From an uncultured Granulosicoccus sp. (lineage in GTDB: Bacteria > Pseudomonadota > Gammaproteobacteria > Granulosicoccales > Granulosicoccaceae): a stretch of DNA of 16,998 bases. The stretch spans positions 1 through 16,998 of the forward strand of contig CALLPU010000348.1 in assembly GCA_938016235.1 (NCBI GenBank). The letters are read 5' to 3'. How positions within the stretch are numbered: position 1 is the stretch's first letter; each line of letters begins with the position of its first letter. The notes beneath the pieces are model-generated. The model searched no databases and was not told the DNA's origin. It saw only the letters and a list, made by a program, of their open reading frames with translations. A program made the position numbers and the translations under genes. Below are positions 7,331 through 14,345 of this stretch, piece after piece.

Positions 7331-8248
7331 TCAGCCAAGACTCCCTTGTCCTTTGGGGACCCAATACAGAATTTTGGATTGCAACAGGCGCAGCGCGTAA
7401 TCAAACAGGAAGCCGGTAATACCAATCAGCACGATGGTAAAGAACACCAGGCCAGGGTTAAACGTGTTGCGCGCCAGCATGATGACCTGACCCAGTCCAT
7501 ACCCAACCCCGGTTGCCTCAGCGATGAGTACCACCATCCAGGCACCAAACAGATTCAGTCTAAGCACCACCAACAAACCGGGCAGGATTGCGGGCAGTAC
7601 CACGCGCGTGTAAGTCTGTAGCTTGGAAGCGCCCATGGTTCGAGCGACATTCAGATAATTCACGTTGACACTATCAATTTGCGTAATCGTGGCCAGTGTC
7701 ATCGTAAAGAACAATGCAATGAACACCATGAAAATGGCCGGTGCATCACCAATACCAAACAGAAAGATGGCCACAGGCAGCCAGGCTATCGGAGACACCG
7801 GTGCTAACAACGTAATGGTTGGCAAGGTGAGTTTGCCGAACAAGCTCCAGTAGCGAATAGCAATACCAGTGGCTATGGATACGACGGCAGCACAGAGCAA
7901 CCCGAGCATTACTCGGTAGGTTGACGAGAAGATGGTAATAAGAACAGCCATACCGGGCGACGGTGCATCGGACGTACCCGTGCCTATTTGCCAGCGCTGT
8001 GCTGTATTAAAGTTCTTGGCCTGCGACGGTAGGTCGCCCATGAACACATGCGGCGGCGGCAGAAGCTTGGGATCAGCCCATCCCATGAACCAGGCAAATT
8101 CCCAGATAAGCGTGAACAGCCCTACGGACAAGAACGTCCAACCGATACCGGGCAAAAGCTTCTTGATCCTTTCAGAGCCTGGGAACCGGGATACAGGAAC
8201 CCCTGCTCCGGATTCCACACTGCCAGATTCTGCCGCCGATTGTTGCAT
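7331..8248 (-). CDS. ABC transporter permease (SsuC/TauC type)
   Basis: This 305-residue inner-membrane protein has about 30 cytoplasmic residues followed by roughly six membrane segments (for example WTFLSVGLFTLIWEFAWFMG, VMLGLLCAAVVSIATGIAI and FFTIVLIGITGFLFDYAL). The binding-protein-dependent permease EAA loop, which contacts the ATPase, is seen as ARTMGASKLQTYTRVVLPAI about 90 residues from the C-terminus. The family is that of nitrate, sulfonate, taurine and pyrimidine-precursor importers. The start ATG at 8248-8246 shares its A with the stop of the binding-protein gene (TGATG), and the stop is 8 bases before the ATPase start. The three genes are one transport operon, and the permease should form a homodimer. 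Confidence 0.93.
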   Translation of the reverse strand: MQQSAAESGSVESGAGVPVSRFPGSERIKKLLPGIGWTFLSVGLFTLIWEFAWFMGWADPKLLPPPHVFMGDLPSQAKNFNTAQRWQIGTGTSDAPSPGMAVLITIFSSTYRVMLGLLCAAVVSIATGIAIRYWSLFGKLTLPTITLLAPVSPIAWLPVAIFLFGIGDAPAIFMVFIALFFTMTLATITQIDSVNVNYLNVARTMGASKLQTYTRVVLPAILPGLLVVLRLNLFGAWMVVLIAEATGVGYGLGQVIMLARNTFNPGLVFFTIVLIGITGFLFDYALRLLQSKILYWVPKGQGSLG

Positions 8249-9318
8249 CAGGCTGATTTGACTTTCAACGAATCATGCAAGTCCTGATTCTCTGCAATCA
8301 CCTCTTCGAGCATGGTCCAGTCTATGGCCTCAACACCCGGCTTCTTCTTGATGTATCCCATCTCGATCAGGCTATCGGTACGGTTCAGAATGAAATCGGT
8401 GTTCATACGTTGATCAACCATGGGCGGCTGCTTAGTGGCACCGATAATCGCGTTCTCCATGGAGGTCTTGTAGTAGGTGCCCACCACCTCTTCAAGCACT
8501 GTCTGTGTATCCTGCTCAAAAGCAGCCTGCGAAATCATCATGGCCTTGATCAGGGCTTTGACACCGTCTCGATTTTCTGCAATCAAGCTATCACGTACGC
8601 ACAACACACAGTCTGTATAGTTGGGTCCATAAATATCTTTGCCGTCTGATAACAGATGACTACCCTCAACGTCTTGTAGCAGTGAAGTTGCATACGGCTC
8701 GATGGTGCAAATCCAGTCCAGAGCGCCAGCCTTGAATGCCTCAACAGCTTCTGGAGTGTTGCCCACGTAGCGCACATCAACATCCGACATCGCAACACCG
8801 TTGGCCTTGAGGTAGTCATACGGCAGTACCTCCAGAGTATCCAGTTGGAAGGTTCCCAGTGTTTTCCCTTTTAGCTTCTCCGCGCTATCAAGCCCTGGCT
8901 GACTGACAATGGCGCAGCCTTCGATGCCTGATCCTGCCGCAATCTTTATCGGTGCACCGGCGTCGTACAGCGCAACAAAACTTGTATAAGGCAGTACGCC
9001 AACGTCAACAAGGCCTGCCCCCAGAAAGGTGACGTGTTCAGCAAAGGTAGGTGTGTTGACGAATTCCAGTGTCAAGCCGTCAGCCTGAGCTGTTTGCCTT
9101 GCATGGCTAAGAAACAATGGCAGGTTGCAAAAGCCAGTACCGTGGGTGGATTTGACGCTTGATGCAGCTGATGCCATGCCGGGGAACCCGCTGCCTATGG
9201 TCAGCGCCATGGCAGACGCCACACCAGCTTTCAACACGCCACGCCTTGATAGTTTCAACCGTTCTATTTCACTGAATGTGTTGGCGGGGAAACTACGATT
9301 TCCGTGGGATTCACACAT
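8248..9318 (-). CDS. Tat-exported ABC substrate-binding protein (NMT1/SsuA-like)
   Basis: This 356-residue periplasmic protein should capture the substrate and deliver it to the adjacent permease. The N-terminus has a twin-arginine signal: LSRRGVLKAG (23-32), a hydrophobic stretch AGVASAMALTIGSG, and a cleavage site near MASAAS (48-53). The body matches the NMT1/SsuA class of binding proteins that take sulfonates, thiamine-pyrimidine precursors and related N-heterocycles. Recognisable parts are GLVDVGVLPYTSFVALYDAGAPIKI, AEKLKGKTLGT and ALDWICTIEPYATSL. The ATG at 9318-9316 has a good ribosome site (AGGAAAG) 7 bases ahead. It is the first gene of the leftward operon. Next to a TRZ/ATZ amidohydrolase and a hydantoinase, a cyclic nitrogen compound is a reasonable inferred ligand. 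Tat export suggests folding before export. Confidence 0.92.
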   Translation of the reverse strand: MCESHGNRSFPANTFSEIERLKLSRRGVLKAGVASAMALTIGSGFPGMASAASSVKSTHGTGFCNLPLFLSHARQTAQADGLTLEFVNTPTFAEHVTFLGAGLVDVGVLPYTSFVALYDAGAPIKIAAGSGIEGCAIVSQPGLDSAEKLKGKTLGTFQLDTLEVLPYDYLKANGVAMSDVDVRYVGNTPEAVEAFKAGALDWICTIEPYATSLLQDVEGSHLLSDGKDIYGPNYTDCVLCVRDSLIAENRDGVKALIKAMMISQAAFEQDTQTVLEEVVGTYYKTSMENAIIGATKQPPMVDQRMNTDFILNRTDSLIEMGYIKKKPGVEAIDWTMLEEVIAENQDLHDSLKVKSA

Positions 9319-9331
9319 ATTCTTTCCTGGT

Positions 9332-9346
9332 TGCCCTGCAGGGGCA
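9332..9346. promoter_or_regulatory. GC-rich palindrome just upstream of the binding-protein ribosome site
   Basis: CCCTGCAGGG at 9335-9344 is a perfect 10-base palindrome, and with one bulged base the symmetry extends to TGCC...GGCA. It sits a few bases upstream of the Shine-Dalgarno sequence of the leftward operon. It could bind a dimeric regulator, or form a small stem (GCCC/GGGC with loop TGCA) in the leader RNA. Which one applies cannot be told by reading. Confidence 0.35.
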
Positions 9347-9446
9347 TGTTTGGGTTAATGGATTCGTCAGGATGTTTTGGCCTGTATCGGATGCTCAAGC
9401 TGGCGCTGCTGAGAAGAGACTAATTAAATCAATCGCCACTTGTATA

Positions 9447-9464
9447 GTGCTCAATTTTCAGCAC
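9447..9464. promoter_or_regulatory. inverted repeat, candidate shared operator
   Basis: GTGCT (9447-9451) and AGCAC (9460-9464) are exact inverted arms around an 8-base AT-rich spacer CAATTTTC. The centre is about 135 bases from the leftward ATG and about 125 from the rightward ATG. This is the place expected for an operator that serves both directions. The arms are short, so chance cannot be excluded. Confidence 0.35.
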
Positions 9465-9578
9465 GACGCTTCCAAAAAAGCAGCAGTGAACTGAGACTTT
9501 TTGGTACAGACTGATTGTCGACGCAAGCGCTCCACGGCGCTGATCCCACGAGTCAGGTCCGGAGAAATCAATCAATCA

Positions 9579-10310
9579 ATGCAGAAGATGGCTACCAAGC
9601 GGCTCGGTATGCTTACGCCGTCGTCCAACAGTGTTCTCGAGCCAGTGACGACAGCGATGCTCCACGATGTGGCCGATGTGAGTGTTCATTTCAGCCGTTT
9701 TCGTGTGTTGAGAATCTCATTGGATAGTGATGCATTACAACAGTTTACCAATGACCCAATGCTCGAAGCAGCGCAGTTGCTGGCAGATGCCAGGACGGAT
9801 GTGATTTGCTGGAACGGTACATCCTCCGGCTGGCTGGGCTTCGATAGTGATGAGGATTTGTGTCATCAGATTAGGCAGCACAGCGGCACTCCAGCGTGCA
9901 CATCAGTGCTGGCGCTCAATGAGATCCTGAAACTGACACACGCCAATAAGATTGCCTTCGTCACCCCGTATATCGATGAGATCCAGAGCGCAATAATCAA
10001 GAACTACAGCGAGGCAGGGTTTGAGGTGGTTGCGGAAGAACATTTACAAGATGCCGGAAATTTTTCGTTTTCTACCTACACAGAACAGAAAATCATAGAG
10101 CTATGCCGCAAAGTCGCCGTGCACAAGCCCCAGGCTATTTGCATATTCTGTACGAACTTTCGCGGTGCAGCAGTCGCTCGGTTAATTGAGCAGGAAACCG
10201 GAATACCGGTGTATGACACGATAGCGACTGCCTTATGGAAATCGCTTCGCCTGTCGGGCGTTGACCCTTCTGTTGTTACGGGATGGGGGAGCGTGTTCAA
10301 TGTCAAATAG
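9579..10310 (+). CDS. arylmalonate decarboxylase/maleate isomerase-like protein (Asp/Glu racemase superfamily)
   Basis: This is a 243-residue cytoplasmic protein. RLGMLTPSSNSVLEP (8-22) is the N-terminal block of maleate isomerases and arylmalonate decarboxylases. The first catalytic site reads ICWNGTSSGWLG, with Gly80-Thr81-Ser82 where isomerases and racemases carry a cysteine. The second site keeps a cysteine, IFCTNFRG (Cys191). VTPYIDEI supplies Tyr131. Bordetella arylmalonate decarboxylase has the same set (Gly74-Thr75-Ser76, Tyr126, Cys188), so cofactor-free decarboxylation of a malonate-type acid is a better guess than isomerisation. The start ATG at 9579 gives the family N-terminus; the frame is open back to a TTG at 9501. 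GGAG lies 14 bases upstream, separated by AATC repeats. The 3' end overlaps the next gene by 11 bases. It is first in the rightward operon. Confidence 0.87.
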   Translation: MQKMATKRLGMLTPSSNSVLEPVTTAMLHDVADVSVHFSRFRVLRISLDSDALQQFTNDPMLEAAQLLADARTDVICWNGTSSGWLGFDSDEDLCHQIRQHSGTPACTSVLALNEILKLTHANKIAFVTPYIDEIQSAIIKNYSEAGFEVVAEEHLQDAGNFSFSTYTEQKIIELCRKVAVHKPQAICIFCTNFRGAAVARLIEQETGIPVYDTIATALWKSLRLSGVDPSVVTGWGSVFNVK

Positions 10311-11211
10311 CCCTGCTGCACGAGATCTTGTTGGCTACGCAGGCAATCCGCCCGAAATAATCTGGCCGAACGGGGCTCGTGTTGCTGTCTCCATCGCTGT
10401 CAATTTCGAAGAAGGGGCTGAACAGCAAATTGGTGACGGAGACTCAACGTCCGAGCGCATAGGAGAGGTAATCAGTGTTGTTAATCCGGGTGTTCGGGAT
10501 TACGGACAGGAGCAACTGTTTGCTTATGGCACACGTGTCGCTATCTGGCGATTCTTGAATGCACTGGAACGCTATAAAACCCCAGCCACATTTTTCTTCT
10601 GCGGACGTGCGGTCAGTAGAAATGCTGAGCTGGTTAAGCACATAAGCACTTGTGGGCATGAACCGGCCTGCCACGGATGGTTCTGGCGACCACACTCAGA
10701 CTACAGCGATTCTGCCACCGAGAAGGCGGATATAGAACGTTGTATTGATGTAATTGAGCAGGCCTGTGGGCAGCGCCCTGCAGGATTTTTTTGCCGCGGA
10801 TCAGAAAGCCAATGGACTCGACAACTGTTGGCCGAATGTAACTTCAGCTATACATCCAATGGGTTTGATGATGATTTGCCCTATCCAGACCCATCTGGCT
10901 TGACAGTTGTACCCTATAACCTGGATTGCAATGACATGAAGTTCTTTCATCCCAATGGCTTTGTCCATGCGCAAGACATGATTGATTATGTCCAGGATGC
11001 GTTGACTCAACTGTTGGAAGAATCCCGCCACGGTAAATCCTCCACCCTCTCTGTTGGTTTTCATCTGCGGATCAGCGGCAGACCAGCCAGGTTTCGCGCT
11101 TTTACCAGTTTACTCGATCATATAAACAGCCTTGGCAGCAGCGTCTGGGTGGCGACTCGTGGCGATATTGCCGAAGCTTTTAGTCACAGCATCAGCAAGG
11201 GGACTGCTTAG
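10300..11211 (+). CDS. PuuE-like polysaccharide-deacetylase-fold hydrolase, copy 2
   Basis: This 303-residue protein is a paralogue of the gene at 3555-4556. Shared blocks are GARVAVSIAVNFEEGAE (25-41), IGDGDS, FAYGTRVAIWRFL (74-86), ACHGWFWRPHSDY (123-135), FDDDLPYPD, VVPYNLDCNDMKF (203-215) and GFHLRISGRPARFRAF. As in PuuE allantoinase, NxEEG replaces the NodB TFDD metal motif. It differs from copy 1 at the GWHTRSASS block, which is GFFCRGSES here (162-170), so the two copies may have different substrates. The ATG at 10300, inside the end of the preceding gene, has a GGGGGA ribosome site about 9 bases ahead. The frame extends upstream only to a TTG inside the preceding gene. It is likely a cytoplasmic cyclic amide or imide hydrolase; the substrate is unknown. 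Confidence 0.87.
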   Translation: MSNSPAARDLVGYAGNPPEIIWPNGARVAVSIAVNFEEGAEQQIGDGDSTSERIGEVISVVNPGVRDYGQEQLFAYGTRVAIWRFLNALERYKTPATFFFCGRAVSRNAELVKHISTCGHEPACHGWFWRPHSDYSDSATEKADIERCIDVIEQACGQRPAGFFCRGSESQWTRQLLAECNFSYTSNGFDDDLPYPDPSGLTVVPYNLDCNDMKFFHPNGFVHAQDMIDYVQDALTQLLEESRHGKSSTLSVGFHLRISGRPARFRAFTSLLDHINSLGSSVWVATRGDIAEAFSHSISKGTA

Positions 11212-11333
11212 AGGATCGAATGCTCCACTAGTCACCTGATAAACACTATTAGTCCATCAACGTATTCGTTTCGATACATTACTACATACATTCACACATT
11301 CGTTCATCAAATTAACAAAGGAGAACCACATCC
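11212..11333. promoter_or_regulatory. leader region of the TRAP transporter genes
   Basis: This 122-base AT-rich gap separates the PuuE-like gene from dctP, longer than the other gaps of the rightward arm, so an internal promoter is possible. GTATTCG (11262-11268) and CGATAC (11272-11277) form an inverted repeat with one bulge and a TTT loop, a candidate operator or RNA hairpin. A strong ribosome site AAAGGAGAA ends 8 bases before the dctP ATG, which suggests high expression of the binding protein. Confidence 0.4.
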
Positions 11334-12392
11334 ATGCGTTCATACAGACAATTGATCAAACCCTGCCTGATAAGCAGCATCACCAGTATCGCGTTAGCCC
11401 TGTGTGCTTCAGCACAGGCGGAAACATCAATCAGGGCCACGGGCCTGGTGTCTACACACAAGTTTCACACTCAACTTGAGAAGGAGTTTTACGGAACGCT
11501 ATCGGAGAAATCCGGTATTCCGCTAGCCATCAACTTCAATCCACTAGATGTGGTTGGCGTTGACATGCAGGATACGTTGCGCATGGTTAAAAGCGGTGCG
11601 TTTGATATCGTTCAAAGTACCGTAGGTGCAGCGGCTCGTGACGACGCGTTTTTGGAAGGTGTCGACCTGATTGGTGTGTCTACATCAATGGATCAGTTAA
11701 AGCCTGTCATCGATGCCTTCAGACCTGAACTGGAAAAACGGGTTGCGGAGAAATTCAATGCCAAGGTACTCGGCTTGTGGCCTTATGGTCCTCAGGTCTT
11801 CTACTGTAATGCAGAAATAAATAGTCTTGAAAGTCTGGCGGGACTCAAGGTGCGCTCTTACACAGCCTCCATGTCAACCCTGCTGGAGTCGCTGGGTGCG
11901 ACACCTGTGACGATGAGCTTCAAAGAAGTCTACCCGGCATTGCAACGTGGCGTTGTGGATTGTGCGATTACCTCACCCACGTCCGGCAATACTGGCAACT
12001 GGCCCGAAGTGACCACACACTTTTTACCGCTGGGTATTTCCTGGTCGGTTAACGGACATTTCATGAATCTGGATAAATGGAATAGCTTCAGCGAAGCTGA
12101 ACAAGCTACATTGACGGAAGCATTCGCCGGATTTGAACAGGGCTTCTGGGATCTTGCCTCTGAAAACAACGGATGGGCCATTGCCTGTAACACCGGTGGT
12201 GAAGGCTGTCAAAACTACACAGAGTTTGACATGACCCTGGTGGAGCCAACTCCCGCCGACCAGGAAATGGTCACCAAAGCGACGATGGAAAACGTACTGC
12301 CTGGTTGGGCTGAGACGTGTAATGAAAGTTTCTCCGAGTGCACGGCAATCTGGAATTCAACGGTGGGCAAGGAACGGGATATACGACTGTAA
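11334..12392 (+). CDS. TRAP transporter substrate-binding protein, DctP family
   Basis: This 352-residue periplasmic protein binds an organic acid and presents it to the DctQM membrane pair. A Sec signal peptide covers about residues 1-29 (SSITSIALALCASAQA, then ET). Family blocks include DMQDTLRMVKSGAFDIVQST, LESLAGLKVRSYTASM and TPVTMSFKEVYPALQRGVVDCAI. Arg174 in KVRSY is the family arginine that usually grips the ligand carboxylate, so the ligand is probably an acid. Several cysteines are paired near the C-terminus (CNTGGEGC and ETCNESFSEC), unusual for DctP and suggesting disulphides in the periplasm. The start at 11334 is fixed by the strong AAAGGAGAA site. The stop is 8 bases before dctQ. 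Confidence 0.93.
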   Translation: MRSYRQLIKPCLISSITSIALALCASAQAETSIRATGLVSTHKFHTQLEKEFYGTLSEKSGIPLAINFNPLDVVGVDMQDTLRMVKSGAFDIVQSTVGAAARDDAFLEGVDLIGVSTSMDQLKPVIDAFRPELEKRVAEKFNAKVLGLWPYGPQVFYCNAEINSLESLAGLKVRSYTASMSTLLESLGATPVTMSFKEVYPALQRGVVDCAITSPTSGNTGNWPEVTTHFLPLGISWSVNGHFMNLDKWNSFSEAEQATLTEAFAGFEQGFWDLASENNGWAIACNTGGEGCQNYTEFDMTLVEPTPADQEMVTKATMENVLPGWAETCNESFSECTAIWNSTVGKERDIRL

Positions 12393-12400
12393 CGCTTCCC

Positions 12401-12964
12401 ATGCGTGAATCTGCGCCAGTACACATTGTCAACTACGTCACCAGGCTAACCGGCATTGTGTCCGGTTATGCCTATCTGGCTTTGTCGTTACTGATCGTGT
12501 TTGAAATACTGGGTAGAAAGATACTCAACGTCTCCGTGCAAGGCGTTGATGAAATAGGCGCGTATGTTGTTGCGATTACTGGCGCATTCGGAATGTCGCT
12601 GGCTGCATGGAACCGAGCGCATACAAGAATCGATGTCTTATTGGCACGCCTGCCACTAAGAACGCGTTCCCTGTTGGACTGCATGGCTTATCTGGCGTTG
12701 GCACTCGGCGCCCTGTTCATCGCTTCGATGGCGTGGAGAGTTCTTAGTGAGACCATCGCGTTCAAATCGGTTTCCTCGACACCGCTGCAGACGCCATTGT
12801 GGATACCACAGTTGATGTGGTTTACAGGTCTGTTGTTTTTCAGCTTTGTCGCGGTGTTCATGTGTATCAGAGGTTGCCTGTTGTTTGTCAAAGGTTCGCC
12901 GGAGGCCTTGCATTTTCTGGCACCTACCAGTGTTCGTGAAGAAATCGAGGATGCGGCCAAATGA
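12401..12964 (+). CDS. TRAP transporter small permease, DctQ family
   Basis: This 187-residue inner-membrane protein has about four membrane segments (TGIVSGYAYLALSLLIVFEI, EIGAYVVAITGAFGMSLAAW, MAYLALALGALFIASMAW and LMWFTGLLFFSFVAVFMCI). LGRKIL followed by VDEIGAYVVAITGAFGMSLA and AHTRIDVLLARLP is the DctQ signature region. The ATG at 12401 is 8 bases after the dctP stop and gives a normal N-terminus; the frame is open upstream to an ATG at 12338 inside dctP, which I reject. The ribosome site is weak, so translation probably continues from dctP. The stop overlaps the dctM start by 4 bases (ATGA). It should form the membrane complex with DctM. Confidence 0.92.
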   Translation: MRESAPVHIVNYVTRLTGIVSGYAYLALSLLIVFEILGRKILNVSVQGVDEIGAYVVAITGAFGMSLAAWNRAHTRIDVLLARLPLRTRSLLDCMAYLALALGALFIASMAWRVLSETIAFKSVSSTPLQTPLWIPQLMWFTGLLFFSFVAVFMCIRGCLLFVKGSPEALHFLAPTSVREEIEDAAK

Positions 12965-14262
12965 TTGATGTGCCAGGGGCCGCACTCGGTTTTCTAATCA
13001 TGCTCGGACTGATGTTCTCCGGGCTACACGTCGGGATAGCCATGCTGTTCACCGGCATTATTGGCGCGATGGTGTATTTCGGTCCGGCTGTGCTGTTCAG
13101 CTTTGGCACCACTCTTTGGTCAGTCATGAATGATTTCCTGCTGACCACCATTCCGCTATTTGTACTTCTCGGTGAGTTACTCCTGCGATCCGGTATCACG
13201 CGCAACATGTACAACAGCCTGTCAGACTGGTTAAACCGGCTTCCGGGAGGTCTGCTGCACACGAATATTGGCGCCTGCTCCCTGTTCGCTGCCGTGTCCG
13301 GCTCGTCTGTGGCGACGGCTGCGACCATCGGTACCGTGGCGCTGGAAGAATTTGATCGACGATCCTATTCAGAATCACTGGTACTAGGCACCATTGCAGC
13401 TGGTGCCACGCTGGGCATACTGATCCCACCGTCTGTAAATCTCATTATCTATGGTGCACTCACCAACACATCCATTGGACAACTGTTTGCCGCTGGAATT
13501 CTTCCCGGTATTGTGTTGACGTTGACGTTCATGGCCATCATTGTGGTCATTGCATTGATCAAACCCTCGATAGCAGAACGTTCAACCACGGTCCCCCCCC
13601 TTCGTGACCGACTGATTCGACTTAAGCATCTGCTACCACCGCTTGGTATTTTTGTTGTGGTGATGGGCGCTATATATGGCGGTTGGGCGACGCCGACTGA
13701 GGCTGCAGCGATCGGTGTGGTACTCGCTTTCTCGCTGGCGCTCAGTAACCGACATTTCACGCTGAAAACACTGCATGAGGCGTTCATATCCACGACTAAG
13801 ACAACAGCCATGTTGTTGCTTATCATCACAGCGGCATTTTTTCTGAATTTCATTGTGGGTATTCTGGGGGTTCCTCAGGCAATGACTACTTATGTCACGC
13901 AGCTGGGGCTAGGGCCAACCGAAATGATCTGGTTGCTCGTGCTCTTTTATCTGGTACTGGGCTGCTTCCTTGAAACCTTGTCAATGATGGTCGGCACCAT
14001 ACCAGTGGTCATGCCCATCGTTCTTCTGCTGGGCATTGATCCCGTCTGGTTCGGAATATTCCTGGTCATCATGATGGAGCTTGCGCTTATTACGCCGCCT
14101 GTGGGGATGAACCTTTACGTGGTACAAGGTGTGAGGGGTAAAGGGCAATTGAGTGATGTTTACCTGGGCATCACGCCCTTTGTTGTCGCCATGCTGATGG
14201 TGGTCAGTCTTATTATCGCCTTTCCCAGTATCGTCATGGTGATTCCGGAATTACTCTATTGA
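12961..14262 (+). CDS. TRAP transporter large permease, DctM family
   Basis: This 433-residue inner-membrane permease moves the acid bound by DctP using an ion gradient. The protein is almost wholly hydrophobic, with about 12 segments. Family blocks are AVSGSSVATAATIGTVALEE (111-130), GILIPPSVNLIIYG, WATPTEAAAIG, and LALITPPVGMNLYVVQGVRG near the C-terminus. Length is typical. The start is coupled to dctQ by an ATGA overlap. A run of eight C bases at 13593-13600 lies inside the gene, in a cytoplasmic loop (STTVPPLRDR), and is a possible slippage site. The stop at 14262 is followed by 83 bases before the next gene. Confidence 0.94.
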   Translation: MIDVPGAALGFLIMLGLMFSGLHVGIAMLFTGIIGAMVYFGPAVLFSFGTTLWSVMNDFLLTTIPLFVLLGELLLRSGITRNMYNSLSDWLNRLPGGLLHTNIGACSLFAAVSGSSVATAATIGTVALEEFDRRSYSESLVLGTIAAGATLGILIPPSVNLIIYGALTNTSIGQLFAAGILPGIVLTLTFMAIIVVIALIKPSIAERSTTVPPLRDRLIRLKHLLPPLGIFVVVMGAIYGGWATPTEAAAIGVVLAFSLALSNRHFTLKTLHEAFISTTKTTAMLLLIITAAFFLNFIVGILGVPQAMTTYVTQLGLGPTEMIWLLVLFYLVLGCFLETLSMMVGTIPVVMPIVLLLGIDPVWFGIFLVIMMELALITPPVGMNLYVVQGVRGKGQLSDVYLGITPFVVAMLMVVSLIIAFPSIVMVIPELLY

Positions 14263-14345
14263 TGGGTACCCTTTCAAGCACCCCTCCAGAGGAACCACAG
14301 GCTTGATAAGCGAGGCGAATCAAGCGAGAGAGACAGGGCATCACC

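Larger units (their letters stand above)
9319..9578. promoter_or_regulatory. divergent promoter region of the two catabolic arms
   Basis: The 260 bases lie between the first genes of the leftward and rightward operons, so both must be driven from here. I cannot pick confident -35 and -10 boxes. Two palindromes stand out, at 9332-9346 and 9447-9464, the latter near the middle of the region. No regulator gene is present in the window, so the factor that acts here must be encoded elsewhere. Confidence 0.6.

Noticed and set aside
12338..12400. Longer start for dctQ inside dctP
   Set aside because: It adds 21 hydrophilic residues not seen in DctQ proteins. The ATG at 12401 follows the dctP stop by 8 bases.
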